64,000 nucleotides of DNA, from contig NZ_QUDR01000003.1 of the NCBI RefSeq assembly GCF_003477605.1, forward strand, positions 1-64,000, in the 5' to 3' direction. The translations under genes were made by a program, and so were the position numbers. The stretch comes from Clostridium sp. AF37-5. GTDB taxonomy: Bacteria > Bacillota > Clostridia > Lachnospirales > Lachnospiraceae. Below the pieces are notes generated by a model that worked only from the letters and a program-made list of their open reading frames with translations, did no database searches and was not told where the DNA came from. Below, piece after piece: positions 33,077 through 43,643 of the stretch (the first letter of the stretch is position 1; every line of letters starts with the position of its first letter).

Positions 33077-34398
33077 TGATAGCGGGAGCGCTTTTTAATG
33101 ATGCAGATGGCAGTGACGACTAAGGTAAGCAGTTCTGCTAAAAGAACCGATGACCAGATACCGTCAATCGCAAAGAAAATGGGCAGAATCAGGACAGCGC
33201 TGACTTGAAATACAAGGGTTCGCAAAAAAGAAATCAGCGCCGATAATAGTCCATTATTTAAGGCTGTGAAAAATGAGGAGCCGTAAATATTAAGTCCGCA
33301 CACAAGAAATGTTGTGCAGTAAATTCGAAAGCCATGTCTGGTTAATTCAAACAAATCCACATCATATCCAACAAAAATGCGGGCAAGGGGTGTCGCAATC
33401 AACTGGGCGAGTATGAACATGAAAATGCCACAGATACCGGTAAAACGCAGACTTTTATTCAACAAATTCTTTAATTCTTTGTGATTTTGTGCGCCATAAT
33501 GGTAACTGACAATAGGAGCACTGCCGATGGAATATCCAAAATAAATCGCAACAAAAATAAAATTAACATACATAATTGTTCCGTAAGCAGCTACGCCGTT
33601 TTCGCCGACAAAGCGCATAAGCTGGAAATTAAATAGTGTGTTTACTATGGAACTGGATAAGTTTGTCATCAACTCCGAGGAGCCATTTGCACAAGTCTTT
33701 TTCAGGATAAAAGGATACCATTTGGTTTTTCCTAAGCGAAACGGACTTGAATTTTTGGCAGCAAAATAAATTAATGGTACAAAGCCGCCGATACATTCGC
33801 CACAGACGGTTGCAATGGCGGCACCGACAAGTCCCATGCCAAACACGGCGATAAACAGGTAGTCCAGCACCATATTCGTAACACCGGCAAGAACAATGAC
33901 GAGTAAACCAAGTTTTGGCTTTTCCGCCGTGACAAAAAAGCACTGAAATACATTTTGCAGCATAAACGGTGTTAATGATAAAAATGTAATGCGCCCATAC
34001 AGGGTACAATAGTCTAAAAGGTCTCCGGAGGCGCCAAGTGCGATGCTGACCGGTCTTGCAAGTAAAATTCCAAGGACACTTAAAACGATGCCACCAAAAA
34101 TCGTCAGATAAATGAGCATGGAAAAGTACCGATTCGCTTCTTTTTCTTTTCCTTCGCCTAAAGTTTTTGCTACAATGGCACTGCCGCCGGTTCCGACCAT
34201 GAAACCAAGGGCGGAGAGTGCCATAATAAACGGCATAATGAGGTTGATTGCGGCAAACGCTGTCTTTCCGGCATAATTGGACACAAAAAGACCATCCACT
34301 ACGCCATAGATGGATGTGAAAATCATCATGACGATGGAAGGAAAGACAAAACGTAATAATTTATTATAAGTAAAATGTTCGGATAACTGAATTTTCAT
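33067..34398 (-). CDS. MATE family efflux transporter
   Basis: The 443-residue protein has twelve hydrophobic segments and MATE features: PSIVMMIFTSIYGVVDGLFV at the N-terminus, GTGGSAIVAKTLGEGK, and MVGTG/VTAI helices. These export drugs or metabolites in exchange for sodium or protons. The start follows AAGGAGTT. Monocistronic. Confidence 0.92.
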   Translation of the reverse strand: MKIQLSEHFTYNKLLRFVFPSIVMMIFTSIYGVVDGLFVSNYAGKTAFAAINLIMPFIMALSALGFMVGTGGSAIVAKTLGEGKEKEANRYFSMLIYLTIFGGIVLSVLGILLARPVSIALGASGDLLDYCTLYGRITFLSLTPFMLQNVFQCFFVTAEKPKLGLLVIVLAGVTNMVLDYLFIAVFGMGLVGAAIATVCGECIGGFVPLIYFAAKNSSPFRLGKTKWYPFILKKTCANGSSELMTNLSSSIVNTLFNFQLMRFVGENGVAAYGTIMYVNFIFVAIYFGYSIGSAPIVSYHYGAQNHKELKNLLNKSLRFTGICGIFMFILAQLIATPLARIFVGYDVDLFELTRHGFRIYCTTFLVCGLNIYGSSFFTALNNGLLSALISFLRTLVFQVSAVLILPIFFAIDGIWSSVLLAELLTLVVTAICIIKKRSRYHYF

Positions 34399-34557
34399 AC
34401 TAAACTCCTTAAATCAAATCGTATTGCCTACTGTAACATACAAATCGGTCTTTTGTCAAACATTGGTATTGATTTCTTTGCACAAATGGGGAAAGCTGTG
34501 CTATAATACTGATTTGGAAGAAAAATCAGAAAAAACACATTGGAAATGGAGCAAATC

Positions 34558-35193
34558 ATGAAACAGCATCGTAAGATGTTCCAGTATGTGGAAGAAATGC
34601 TTTACAGCTATGACCGCAGAAAGGGCGATAAGAGTAAGAACAAAATTGAATATGACCGATACGCCCACACACTGCGGGTTTATCAGTGGATGCTCCGCAT
34701 TACGAGAGAGTTAAAGGATGACAGTTTAGATGTTGAATCCTTAAAGATTGCAACAATTTTCCATGATGTAGGATATGCCGTGCAGGGAGATGAAGGACAC
34801 GCCAAAGAAAGTGCCGCTATTTGCAGAGATTATTTGGAACGGCGTCCGTATACGCCCGAGCAGATTGATTTTATCTGCTATTTGATTTTAGAACACCCAA
34901 ATAAGCGGCTTTTGCATGAGAAAACAACGCCACTGGAGTTGGTTGTTCTGATGGAAGCGGATATGTTAGATGATACCGGGGCAATGGGAATTGTACTCGA
35001 TTCGTGGATTACATCCAAAGAAGAAAATCCATCGTTTAATGAGGTTTGCAGGCATTTTGAAAAATATACCTACCGTCATATGAAACAGATGGATTTTGTG
35101 ACAGCACCCGGCAAGCGTTTCTGGCATGAAAAGAGAACGCTTGTGTATGAATTTTTGAGGCAGTACCGCAGGGATTTAGGTTTGATGGATTAG
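34558..35193 (+). CDS. HD domain phosphohydrolase
   Basis: The start is ATG 34558 after TGGAG; an upstream ATG at 34540 is less well placed. The 211-residue protein has the HD-superfamily metal residues: YAHTLRVYQW, IFHDVGYAV, EGHAKESA and MEADMLDDTG. It probably hydrolyses a phosphate ester or nucleotide. It overlaps the convergent gene by 4 bases. Confidence 0.87.
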   Translation: MKQHRKMFQYVEEMLYSYDRRKGDKSKNKIEYDRYAHTLRVYQWMLRITRELKDDSLDVESLKIATIFHDVGYAVQGDEGHAKESAAICRDYLERRPYTPEQIDFICYLILEHPNKRLLHEKTTPLELVVLMEADMLDDTGAMGIVLDSWITSKEENPSFNEVCRHFEKYTYRHMKQMDFVTAPGKRFWHEKRTLVYEFLRQYRRDLGLMD

Positions 35194-36005
35194 TCAAGCG
35201 GCTCGTTACTTTTGAGTGTCGTGTGAAAGCGCTTGTGAAGTGGTTTTCCCTGCGTCACACTTTTGTGAAAATCCAAAATCAATTCATTTGCCAAAGAAAT
35301 CGATTTTTTATAGTGTTTTAAGAGGACGGCGTTGGTGTGTTTTGCGTAGGATTTGGCACAGAGTGTCATCATGTGTCCCTCAAGCTGTTTGTAGTGGAAT
35401 GTGATTTTCATAAGCAGACGAATCACAAACCGTTTCAAAGAGCAGCCACAGGTTAGAAGCTTCTTATAAAAACGCATGCCCGAAAGAGCTCGTTTGATTT
35501 TATGTTTTGATAGAGCAAATGGGCGGTATACTTCGTAAATGGCATGGATAGTGGCTTTATCGTTTGGTATCATGTGCCAGATAGGATAAGAGATGGCATT
35601 GTAACCATCTTTTTTCAGCAGAAACCGGTCAAACTCATTTTCCATTACCAGATGATTTTTTCCGGCTTCCGTAGATTTTGGAATGATATAGGTATGACAT
35701 TCACTGTCTAGCACAAAATGACAGATATAGCCGAGCAAATAGGCATAGGCGGCAGAGTCTGTACCAAGTTTTCGGATGATGGGCTGTTCGTAAGCAAGAA
35801 AGGCATCGAACGCATGACTGTGCTGGTGATAGCCTAATTGGTTGGTTTTACATTTTAATAAGGGATGATAAAAAAATAAAAAATCCGGTCCCTGCAATCC
35901 GATACGGAATGCGGCAGGGTGTCGGCGAATGGTATTTTTAAGTGGTTTGGGAAGTATTTTTTGTACTTCTTTGCCAAAGGAATTATGGGCATAAATACAA
36001 GGCAT
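35190..36005 (-). CDS. Zinc-dependent phospholipase C family protein
   Basis: The 271-residue protein begins MPCIYAHNSFGKEV, with the start ATG at 36003-36005 eight bases after AAAGGAGA. It has the conserved GLQGPDFLFFYHP, HQHSHAFDAFL and GYICHFVLDSECHTYI, which carry the His and Asp metal ligands of this family. It may cleave phospholipids, but there is no signal peptide. Confidence 0.83.
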   Translation of the reverse strand: MPCIYAHNSFGKEVQKILPKPLKNTIRRHPAAFRIGLQGPDFLFFYHPLLKCKTNQLGYHQHSHAFDAFLAYEQPIIRKLGTDSAAYAYLLGYICHFVLDSECHTYIIPKSTEAGKNHLVMENEFDRFLLKKDGYNAISYPIWHMIPNDKATIHAIYEVYRPFALSKHKIKRALSGMRFYKKLLTCGCSLKRFVIRLLMKITFHYKQLEGHMMTLCAKSYAKHTNAVLLKHYKKSISLANELILDFHKSVTQGKPLHKRFHTTLKSNEPLD

Positions 36006-36080
36006 AATCAAAATCTCCTTTCCATGTATGAAATTAGCATTACAAATTTCACTTATAAGTATACCAGACAGGAGGAAAAT

Positions 36081-36911
36081 ATGTGCGAGAAAATGATAAA
36101 AAATGAAAAAGATGGTGTGGTATATTTAACGTTCCCTCTTTTTGAAAAGGCGGGAATCAAACACGGTTTTTCTACGAAATTAGGCGGTGTCAGTGTGGGA
36201 GACTGTGCGACTATGAATTTAAGTTTTACAAGAGGCGATGATGAGAAGGCCGTGCTTGAAAACCATAGAAGATTTGCAAAAGCCGTCGGTTATCCGGTGA
36301 AAAATGTGGTGCTTAGTAATCAGGTACACGAGACAAAAATTTTACGCGTTGATGAAAAAGACTGTGGCAAAGGTGTTGTGAGAGAATCGGATATCATTGG
36401 CGTCGACGGATTGATTACGAATGATAAAAAAGTAGTTTTGATGACTTTTTTTGCGGACTGTGTGCCGTTGTTTTTCTATGACCCGGTAAAAAAGGCAATT
36501 GGGGCAAGTCATTCCGGCTGGCGGGGAAGTGTAAAGCGAATCGGGGAAAAAACGGTGCGCCGCATGGAAGAGGAATTTGGCTCCAATCCCAAAGATATCC
36601 TTGCGGTAATCGGACCATCGATTTGCAAAGATTGCTACGAAGTGAGCGAAGATGTTGCGGCTGCTTTTCAGAAAGAATTTAAAGAGGAGCAGTGGCAGGA
36701 GATTTTAGAAGAGAAACCGGCACATAAATATCAGCTCGATTTATGGCGGGTAAATGAAATTATATTAGAAGAAGCCGGTATCCCGAAAGAACAGATTGAG
36801 GTGAGCGGCGTATGCACCTGCTGTCATTTCGACTGGCTGTTTTCCCACCGTGCGACCGGTGGCAGACGGGGAAATTTAGCAGGCGTCATAACTTTAATGG
36901 AAGGAGAATGA
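36081..36911 (+). CDS. pgeF: Peptidoglycan editing factor PgeF (YfiH/laccase-domain family)
   Basis: The start is ATG 36081 after CAGGAGG. The 276-residue protein has the family metal residues in GASHSGWRGS, CTCCHFDWLFSHR and GGRRGNLAGVI, with FFADCVPLFFYD before them. YfiH proteins were first called polyphenol oxidases; the E. coli member removes misplaced amino acids from UDP-MurNAc precursors. It heads a tight run with queH and apbE. Confidence 0.92.
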   Translation: MCEKMIKNEKDGVVYLTFPLFEKAGIKHGFSTKLGGVSVGDCATMNLSFTRGDDEKAVLENHRRFAKAVGYPVKNVVLSNQVHETKILRVDEKDCGKGVVRESDIIGVDGLITNDKKVVLMTFFADCVPLFFYDPVKKAIGASHSGWRGSVKRIGEKTVRRMEEEFGSNPKDILAVIGPSICKDCYEVSEDVAAAFQKEFKEEQWQEILEEKPAHKYQLDLWRVNEIILEEAGIPKEQIEVSGVCTCCHFDWLFSHRATGGRRGNLAGVITLMEGE

Positions 36912-36915
36912 GACC

Positions 36916-37539
36916 TTGAACCGCAGAAATTATCAGAAAGAACTGGATGAATTATTGGCATCGTTTTCAGAAAAAAAACGATTATTTCTTCATTGCTGCT
37001 GTGCACCATGCAGCAGTTATGTATTAGAATATCTGCATGATTTTTTTGATATTACGGTATTTTTTTATAATCCGAATATTTCGGAAGCGTGTGAGTATCA
37101 AAAAAGAAAAGAGGAGTTAAAGCGTTTTTTGCAGACAGCTCCTTTTGGAAAAGAAATTCATATGCACGATGCCGATTATGAACCGGAGCTTTTTGAAAAA
37201 ATGGCAAAAGGGCATGAAAATGATCCGGAGCGGGGGCCAAGATGCGCAAAGTGTTTCAGACTCCGGTTGGAGGAAACCGCAAAATACGCAAAAGAGGGTA
37301 CGTATGACTATTTTTGTACGACACTTTCCATCAGCCCTCATAAAAATGCGGATTTATTAATGCAAATTGGAGAAGAACTTTCTGAAAATTACGGCGTTCC
37401 CTATCTGCCATCGGATTTTAAGAAGAAAAATGGGTATAAAAGAAGTATTGAACTGTCAAGAGAATACGATTTGTACCGGCAGGATTTTTGTGGCTGTCGT
37501 TTTTCAAAAAAGGCAAAGGAGGACATGCGATGCGAGTGA
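36916..37539 (+). CDS. queH: Epoxyqueuosine reductase QueH
   Basis: The 207-residue protein starts at TTG 36916 after AAGGAG. It has the QueH iron-sulfur and metal cysteines: LHCCCAPCSSYV near the N-terminus, GPRCAKCFRLRL, and DFCGCRFS at the C-terminus. It carries out the last step of queuosine synthesis in tRNA and replaces QueG. It overlaps apbE by 10 bases. Confidence 0.93.
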   Translation: MNRRNYQKELDELLASFSEKKRLFLHCCCAPCSSYVLEYLHDFFDITVFFYNPNISEACEYQKRKEELKRFLQTAPFGKEIHMHDADYEPELFEKMAKGHENDPERGPRCAKCFRLRLEETAKYAKEGTYDYFCTTLSISPHKNADLLMQIGEELSENYGVPYLPSDFKKKNGYKRSIELSREYDLYRQDFCGCRFSKKAKEDMRCE

Positions 37540-38513
37540 AACAATGGATTTCTCTTTTCTTGTGTGTCATCATTCTTCTTCCCGGATGTGCAGCTTCTGA
37601 GGAAAAGAAGACAGAGCGTGAAATTTTTGCCATGGACACGATTATGAATCTGACTTTTTACGGAGAAAACGGAGAACAGGCGATGACAGCGGCTGTTTCC
37701 GAAATTCAGCAGTTAGAGAAAACTTTATCCGTTACCAAAGCAGACAGTGAGATTTCAAAGATTAATGCTGCAGGTGGGAAAAAAGTCACAGTTTCGAAGG
37801 AAACATATGACTTACTTTCTGCTTGTATTCAATATGGAAATGATACGGATGGGTTGTTTGATATTTCAATTTACCCGCTTGTGAAGTTATGGGGATTTAC
37901 GACAGAGAAATATCGTGTGCCGGACAAAGCCGAAAAAGATGCTGTTATAAAAAAGATTGATTATAAAAAGATAGAACTTCTTTCGGATTGTCAGGTGAGG
38001 ATTCCATCCGGCATGGCAATTGATTTGGGAGCGGCGGCAAAAGGCTATCTGTCCCAGAAAATTATTGATCTTTGCAAAGAGAAAAAAGTTATTTCCTGTA
38101 TTCTTTCCTTAGGTGGAAATGTGCAGACAATCGGCATGAAACCGGATGACACGGAATACACGGTAGGAATTACGGACCCATCCGATGGAAGCAGTATTTA
38201 TGGCACGGTAAAGGTAAAGGATAAGGCGGTTATTACCAGTGGGATTTATCAGAGAAATTTCAAAAAAGACGGAAAACTGTATCATCATATCATGGATAAA
38301 AGAACCGGTATGCCGGCAGATAATAATCTGGCATCGGTTACGGTAATTGCGGAAAATGGGGCGATGGCGGATGCGTATGCGACCGCACTTTCAGTTATGG
38401 GAGAAGAAAAGGCAATTGCTTTTCAAAAAAAACACCCGCAGATTCAGATTATTTTGATACGTAAAGACGGTACCTTTTACCAATCTGAAAAAGCGGGAAT
38501 GATAAAATCCTAG
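37530..38513 (+). CDS. apbE: FAD:protein FMN transferase ApbE (lipoprotein)
   Basis: The start is ATG 37530 behind AAAGGAGG. The 327-residue protein has a lipoprotein signal (FLCVIILLPGCAAS), then FAMDTIMNLTFYG, VTKADSEISKIN, the DLGAAAKGYLSQKI motif and HHIMDKRTGMPAD. It attaches FMN covalently to extracytoplasmic flavoproteins such as Rnf or NqrBC subunits. No target gene is in the window. Confidence 0.94.
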   Translation: MRVKQWISLFLCVIILLPGCAASEEKKTEREIFAMDTIMNLTFYGENGEQAMTAAVSEIQQLEKTLSVTKADSEISKINAAGGKKVTVSKETYDLLSACIQYGNDTDGLFDISIYPLVKLWGFTTEKYRVPDKAEKDAVIKKIDYKKIELLSDCQVRIPSGMAIDLGAAAKGYLSQKIIDLCKEKKVISCILSLGGNVQTIGMKPDDTEYTVGITDPSDGSSIYGTVKVKDKAVITSGIYQRNFKKDGKLYHHIMDKRTGMPADNNLASVTVIAENGAMADAYATALSVMGEEKAIAFQKKHPQIQIILIRKDGTFYQSEKAGMIKS

Positions 38514-38770
38514 ATAAAGTGGTAAATAATAGCGGCAACAATAATTCCGATGATACTGCCAATGGTGAATTTGATTGTCAGTCCGAAAGTCAGAACCAAT
38601 ACGCCTAAGTTTAAGGTAAGTGGTTTTGTTAATCCGAAACTTTTTCCAAAATTCAGCCACGACAGGCCGGCAACTCCGCTTGTCAGCTGGCTGATAAAGC
38701 TGCCAAGAACAACACCTGCTAAAATCAGTAAAAAGAGTGCCCAACCGTTTTTCCCTGCTCCTCTTGCCAT
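38510..38770 (-). CDS. DUF4321 small membrane protein
   Basis: The 86-residue protein begins ARGAGKNGWALFLLILAGVV and has two membrane helices with a short loop between (GVAGLSWLNFGKSFG). It is a DUF4321 member common in Clostridia, function unknown. Start behind GGAGGTG. It overlaps the end of apbE by 4 bases. Confidence 0.87.
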   Translation of the reverse strand: MARGAGKNGWALFLLILAGVVLGSFISQLTSGVAGLSWLNFGKSFGLTKPLTLNLGVLVLTFGLTIKFTIGSIIGIIVAAIIYHFI

Positions 38771-38931
38771 GATGCACCTCCTTATGTAATCGAAATCTAT
38801 CTTTTAGCATACACTATTTTTTAGAAATCTGCAAAAACTTTTTACGAAAAAAAGGAAATAATATCCTTATGTTGTAATTCTTTTAATGTAGTTGTTTTTT
38901 GCTTAATCCCGAAAGGCAGGAAAGAGTGGAT

Positions 38932-39942
38932 ATGACAATACGTGAAAATTTAGAAAAAAGAGAACATGACATACTAAGTCCTTATGCGGCATTTAGTGAT
39001 GAGTCTAAGGGGCGCGATACATACGAAGAGCAATGTGACCTGCGTCCGGTTTATCAAAGAGACCGTGACCGGATTCTTCATTCCAAATCGTTTCGGCGGT
39101 TAAAGGGGAAAACGCAGGTGTTTCTTGCACCGGAAGGAGACCATTACCGCACACGAATGACGCATACTTTAGAAGTGTCGCAGAATGCGAGAACGGTTGC
39201 AAAAGCACTTCGTCTGAATGAAGATTTGACGGAGGCAATCGCACTTGGACATGATTTGGGACACACACCGTTTGGACATGCCGGTGAGCGGATTCTGAAT
39301 GAAATATATTCCGAGGGATTTCGTCATCAGGAGCAGAGTGTCCGTGTGGTGGAGTGCCTTGAAAAGGATGGCGAGGGATTAAATCTTACGGTTGAAGTAA
39401 GGGATGGCATCCGGAATCATTCGACTTCCGGAAATCCATCGACACTGGAAGGAAAAATTGTGAGACTCTGTGATAAGATTGCGTATGTCAACTCAGATAT
39501 TGACGATGCAATCCGGGGAAAGGTCATTAAAGAAGAGGATATTCCCCGTGAATATACCGAGATTTTGGGAAATACTCTTAGAGAGCGTCTCAATACGCTG
39601 ATACACGATTTGATTCGTAACAGCATGGATAAAAATGATATTATTCAATCGGACACAATGCGGGAAGCGCTGACCGGTCTCCGTGCTTTTATGTTTGAAA
39701 ATGTGTATGTCAATTCCGTTGCAAAAGCGGAAGAGGGAAAAGCCGAGTATATGATTGGCCAGTTATATAAATACTATATTGACCATGTGGAAAAACTCCC
39801 GGAAGAATATGGCAAGATGTTAAAATCCGGAGAGGCATCCGTTGAGCGTGTGGTCTGTGATTTTATCGCAGGAATGACCGACCGGTATGCGGTAGCGACA
39901 TACCAGAGTTTGACAATTCCTCGCACATGGTCTGTGTTGTAG
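38932..39942 (+). CDS. dgt: Deoxyguanosinetriphosphate triphosphohydrolase family protein
   Basis: The start is ATG 38932 (MTIRENLE) after AGGAAAGAG. The 336-residue protein has the HD motif series RTRMTHTLEVSQNAR, ALGHDLGHTPFGHAGE and RNHS, as in dGTPases. It hydrolyses dNTPs to deoxynucleosides and triphosphate, and so helps balance the pools. It leads directly into dnaG and rpoD, a common Clostridia gene order. Confidence 0.92.
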   Translation: MTIRENLEKREHDILSPYAAFSDESKGRDTYEEQCDLRPVYQRDRDRILHSKSFRRLKGKTQVFLAPEGDHYRTRMTHTLEVSQNARTVAKALRLNEDLTEAIALGHDLGHTPFGHAGERILNEIYSEGFRHQEQSVRVVECLEKDGEGLNLTVEVRDGIRNHSTSGNPSTLEGKIVRLCDKIAYVNSDIDDAIRGKVIKEEDIPREYTEILGNTLRERLNTLIHDLIRNSMDKNDIIQSDTMREALTGLRAFMFENVYVNSVAKAEEGKAEYMIGQLYKYYIDHVEKLPEEYGKMLKSGEASVERVVCDFIAGMTDRYAVATYQSLTIPRTWSVL

Positions 39943-39968
39943 GGAAGAAAAGTAACGGAGTGATGGGC

Positions 39969-41732
39969 ATGTATTACGAAGAAGATTTTGTGGAAGAAGT
40001 GAGACAAAGAAGTGATGTTGTCGATATTATTTCTTCCTATGTAAATCTGAAACGGACCGGCAGCAATTATGTTGGTCTTTGTCCGTTTCATAATGAAAAG
40101 ACAGCATCCTTTTCCGTGAGCCCGTCAAAGCAGATGTATTACTGTTTTGGATGTGGCGCCGGTGGCAATGTATTTACTTTTTTAATGGAATATGAAAACC
40201 TTACGTTTGTGGAAGCTTTAGAACGGCTTGCCGAGCAGGCAGGGATGGAACTTCCGGAAAAAGGTAATTCGGAAAACGACAGAAAACGCCGGGATTTGCG
40301 GGATTCGATACTGGAAGTCAACAAGTTAGCAGCCAATTATTATTTTGCCTGTTTGAAAAGTGAGCAGGGAAAGATTGGTTATGAATATCTGACAAAACGT
40401 GAGTTAAAGCCGGAGACTATTGTGCGGTTTGGACTTGGATTTGCAGGAAAAGGCGGAAGTCCTCTTTACCAGTATGTAAAATCCAAAGGCTATCCGGATT
40501 CGGTTCTCAAAGAAACCGGACTTTTCACTTATGATGAAAAGCGTGGCGTGTATGATAAGTTCTGGAACCGTGTGATGTTTCCTATTTTAGATAGGAATAA
40601 CCGCGTAATTGCTTTTGGCGGCCGAGTGATGGGGGATGCCAAACCAAAGTACCTAAATTCGCCGGAAACAATGGTTTTTGATAAAAGCCGAAATCTGTAT
40701 GGGTTAAATTTTGTGCACGGCAAGCAGGGTGAAGGCATGATTATTTGTGAGGGCTATATGGATGTGATTGCACTTCATCAGGCAGGATTCACAAATGCGG
40801 TGGCAAGCCTTGGTACGGCATTTACGAGTCAGCACTGTAGTTTGTTAAAGCGGTATACGGATTTGGTATATCTGTGCTATGACAGTGACGGCGCCGGTGT
40901 GAAAGCGGCGATGCGTGCGATTCCAATGCTGAAAGAAGCGGGCATCCGTGTCAAGGTAATCAATATGCGTCCGTATAAAGATCCGGATGAATTTATGAAA
41001 GGTCTTTCGCCGGAGGCGTTTAAGGAGAGGATTGAACAGGCAAAATCGAGTTTCTTTTATGAGGTGGACAACCTGATGAAAGAATATGACATGAATGATC
41101 CGGAATCCAAAACGTCATTTATGAATGAAGTGGCAAAAAAATGTTTAACCTTTGATAATGAAATCGAGCGGACGAATTACATGGAGGCATTTTGCAGAGA
41201 ATATAGCGTAAGAACCGAGGATTTCAAAAAACTGGTTGCCTATCACAGTGCCAGAATGGTTGGCATTGATTATGAGAAGAGGCGGCAGGAGCGCATGGTG
41301 AAAACGGCAGGACAAAAGGAAGACGGCATTGCAAAAAGCCAAGGTGTATTTCTTACATGGCTTAGTAATGACCCGGTTTTGTTTGAAAAGACAAAAGGAA
41401 TTTTATCCGCCGAAGATTTTGTGGATGAGCCGTATCACGAAGTGGCGCAGATGATTTATGAGCAGTATGAAACTACCGGCAAAGTAGAGCCGGCCATGAT
41501 TATCAGTAAATTCCAAAGCAAAGAGGAGCAGTCTCTGGTAGCCGGAATTTTTAATAAAGAATTAAAAGAAATCAGTAAAGATACCGAACAGCAGAAAGCA
41601 CTGAATGAAGTTGTAAGAAGTATCAAAAAGTACAGTCTGGAATACCGGAGCAGGCATGTGACGGACATGAAAGAACTACAGACTCTTATGGAAGAGAAAA
41701 GAAAGTTGCAGACATTACAGATTTCATTTTAA
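39969..41732 (+). CDS. dnaG: DNA primase
   Basis: The start is ATG 39969, eight bases after ACGGAG. The 587-residue protein has the zinc-binding domain (CPFHNEKTASFSVS, YYCFGCGAGG), then the TOPRIM core with VICEGYMDVIAL-like residues (MIICEGYMDVIALHQAG) and CYDSDGAG. It makes RNA primers for replication. It is followed 36 bases later by rpoD, the classical macromolecular synthesis operon without rpsU. Confidence 0.96.
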   Translation: MYYEEDFVEEVRQRSDVVDIISSYVNLKRTGSNYVGLCPFHNEKTASFSVSPSKQMYYCFGCGAGGNVFTFLMEYENLTFVEALERLAEQAGMELPEKGNSENDRKRRDLRDSILEVNKLAANYYFACLKSEQGKIGYEYLTKRELKPETIVRFGLGFAGKGGSPLYQYVKSKGYPDSVLKETGLFTYDEKRGVYDKFWNRVMFPILDRNNRVIAFGGRVMGDAKPKYLNSPETMVFDKSRNLYGLNFVHGKQGEGMIICEGYMDVIALHQAGFTNAVASLGTAFTSQHCSLLKRYTDLVYLCYDSDGAGVKAAMRAIPMLKEAGIRVKVINMRPYKDPDEFMKGLSPEAFKERIEQAKSSFFYEVDNLMKEYDMNDPESKTSFMNEVAKKCLTFDNEIERTNYMEAFCREYSVRTEDFKKLVAYHSARMVGIDYEKRRQERMVKTAGQKEDGIAKSQGVFLTWLSNDPVLFEKTKGILSAEDFVDEPYHEVAQMIYEQYETTGKVEPAMIISKFQSKEEQSLVAGIFNKELKEISKDTEQQKALNEVVRSIKKYSLEYRSRHVTDMKELQTLMEEKRKLQTLQISF

Positions 41733-41768
41733 AAGAGCCGTTGTTTGACAACAGAAATGGAGGAAAAG

Positions 41769-42902
41769 ATGGATAAGGAAAATACAAATGTAGACGAACA
41801 GCAGAAAATGCTGACAATTATGAGTGAGCTTGTTGAATTGGGCAAGAAAAAGGAAAATGTACTGGAACTCAGTGAAATTGAGAAGGTGTTCGCAGACCAG
41901 GGAATGGAACTTGATGATGACAAGACCGAAAAAGTTTTCGAGTATTTGGAAAATAAAGGAATTGTTGCAATGGTGCCGGAAAGTGACACTGAGGATGACA
42001 TTATTTTGGATGTTGAAGATGAGCCAACCGAGGAAGAACTGGAAAATATCGAAATGGCAGTTCCGGATGGTGTCAGCATTGAGGACCCGGTTCGTATGTA
42101 TCTGAAAGAAATCGGTAAAGTGCCGCTTTTGACCGCCGAGGAGGAAAAAGATTTGGCAATGAAAATGGAAGCCGGTGATATGGAGGCAAAAAAACGTCTG
42201 GCAGAGGCAAACCTGCGTCTGGTTGTCAGCATCGCCAAACGTTATGTCGGACGTGGTATGCTGTTTTTGGATTTGATTCAGGAGGGAAACTTAGGACTGA
42301 TTAAAGCAGTTGAAAAGTTTGATTACCGCAAAGGTTACAAATTCAGTACCTATGCTACCTGGTGGATTCGTCAGGCGATTACAAGAGCGATTGCCGACCA
42401 GGCAAGAACGATTCGTATTCCGGTTCATATGGTGGAGACAATTAATAAATTAATCCGTGTTCAGCGCCAGCTTTTGCAGGAATTGGGACGTGAGCCGTAT
42501 CCGGAAGAAATTGCGGAAAAGATGGGACTTCCGGTTGAGCGCGTGCGTGAGATTCAGAAGATTTCACAGGAGCCGGTTTCTCTTGAGACACCAATCGGTG
42601 AAGAGGAAGACAGTCATCTGGGTGACTTTATTCAGGATGATAATGTACCGGTGCCGGCAGAAGCAGCAGCCTTTACGCTTTTGAAAGAGCAGCTTGTGGA
42701 GGTTCTTGGAACGTTAACTGAGAGAGAGCAGAAAGTTCTGTGTCTACGTTTTGGCTTAGAGGATGGACGTGCCCGTACACTTGAAGAAGTCGGCAAAGAA
42801 TTTGACGTAACAAGAGAGCGTATCCGCCAAATTGAGGCGAAGGCACTCCGTAAACTCCGTCATCCGAGCCGCAGCCGTAAATTAAAGGATTATTTGGACT
42901 AA
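41769..42902 (+). CDS. rpoD: RNA polymerase primary sigma factor RpoD (SigA)
   Basis: The start is ATG 41769 behind GGAGG. The 377-residue protein has an N-terminal region 1.1, then [17 protein letters not shown], region 2 ([33 protein letters not shown]), region 3 and region 4 ([33 protein letters not shown]). It directs RNA polymerase to the TTGACA/TATAAT promoters noted in this window. Its stop overlaps the trmK start. Confidence 0.97.
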   Translation: MDKENTNVDEQQKMLTIMSELVELGKKKENVLELSEIEKVFADQGMELDDDKTEKVFEYLENKGIVAMVPESDTEDDIILDVEDEPTEEELENIEMAVPDGVSIEDPVRMYLKEIGKVPLLTAEEEKDLAMKMEAGDMEAKKRLAEANLRLVVSIAKRYVGRGMLFLDLIQEGNLGLIKAVEKFDYRKGYKFSTYATWWIRQAITRAIADQARTIRIPVHMVETINKLIRVQRQLLQELGREPYPEEIAEKMGLPVERVREIQKISQEPVSLETPIGEEEDSHLGDFIQDDNVPVPAEAAAFTLLKEQLVEVLGTLTEREQKVLCLRFGLEDGRARTLEEVGKEFDVTRERIRQIEAKALRKLRHPSRSRKLKDYLD

Positions 42903-43612
42903 TGCAGCATACAATAGAATTGTCTGCCCGCATGGCAATGAATGCTTCGCTTGTACCAGATGGAGCAAAAGTGGCGGATGTCGGCTGTGACCATGGTTAT
43001 GTTTCTCTTTATCTTGCTTCAAAAAAAGCATGTAAAAAAGTTATTGCCATGGATATCAATGAGGGACCACTTTCTCATGCAAGGAAAAATATTGAAAAGG
43101 CAGGTCTTAGTGATTGCATTGACTGCCGTTTGAGTGATGGCATGCAGGCGTTAAATCAAGGAGAGGTCGATACCGTTTTGATTGCCGGTATGGGCGGTAT
43201 GTTAGTCTGCCGGATTCTTGAGCAGTCGCCGGAAGTTATGCAGGAGGTTTCCACACTTGTAATTCAGGCGCAGTCCGATTTATGCGAAGTCAGAAAGATG
43301 ATTCATAAGATAGGTTTTTTCATTGAAAAGGAAAAGTTTTGTATGGATGCCGGTAAACCGTATCTTGCGATGCGTGCAGTAAGAGGAGAGGAAAAAACTC
43401 CTTATGAGCCGGCTGAGTATGAATACGGACGACTTTTGCCGGAAGTGAGCGATACCGCTTATCGTAAGTTTTTACTGGATGAACGAGATAAAAAAATGAA
43501 ATTGCAGGAAACATTAAAAATGCAAAAGACATCCGGTGCCGGTGCCCGTGTGGAAGAATTGACAGAAGAGATTACGGGGCTTAACTGGATTTTAAACAAA
43601 TTTAAATTTTAA
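42902..43612 (+). CDS. trmK: tRNA (adenine-22-N1)-methyltransferase TrmK
   Basis: The 236-residue protein has the SAM-binding motif VADVGCDHGYVSLYLA, VIAMDINEGPLSHA and the family motif VLIAGMGGMLVCRIL. It methylates A22 of some tRNAs. The ATG overlaps the rpoD stop (TAATG), so it is in the same operon. The usual NIF3-like gene does not follow. Confidence 0.93.
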   Translation: MQHTIELSARMAMNASLVPDGAKVADVGCDHGYVSLYLASKKACKKVIAMDINEGPLSHARKNIEKAGLSDCIDCRLSDGMQALNQGEVDTVLIAGMGGMLVCRILEQSPEVMQEVSTLVIQAQSDLCEVRKMIHKIGFFIEKEKFCMDAGKPYLAMRAVRGEEKTPYEPAEYEYGRLLPEVSDTAYRKFLLDERDKKMKLQETLKMQKTSGAGARVEELTEEITGLNWILNKFKF

Positions 43613-43643
43613 TTTGTTTTCCTAACGGAAGGGAGGAATTGTC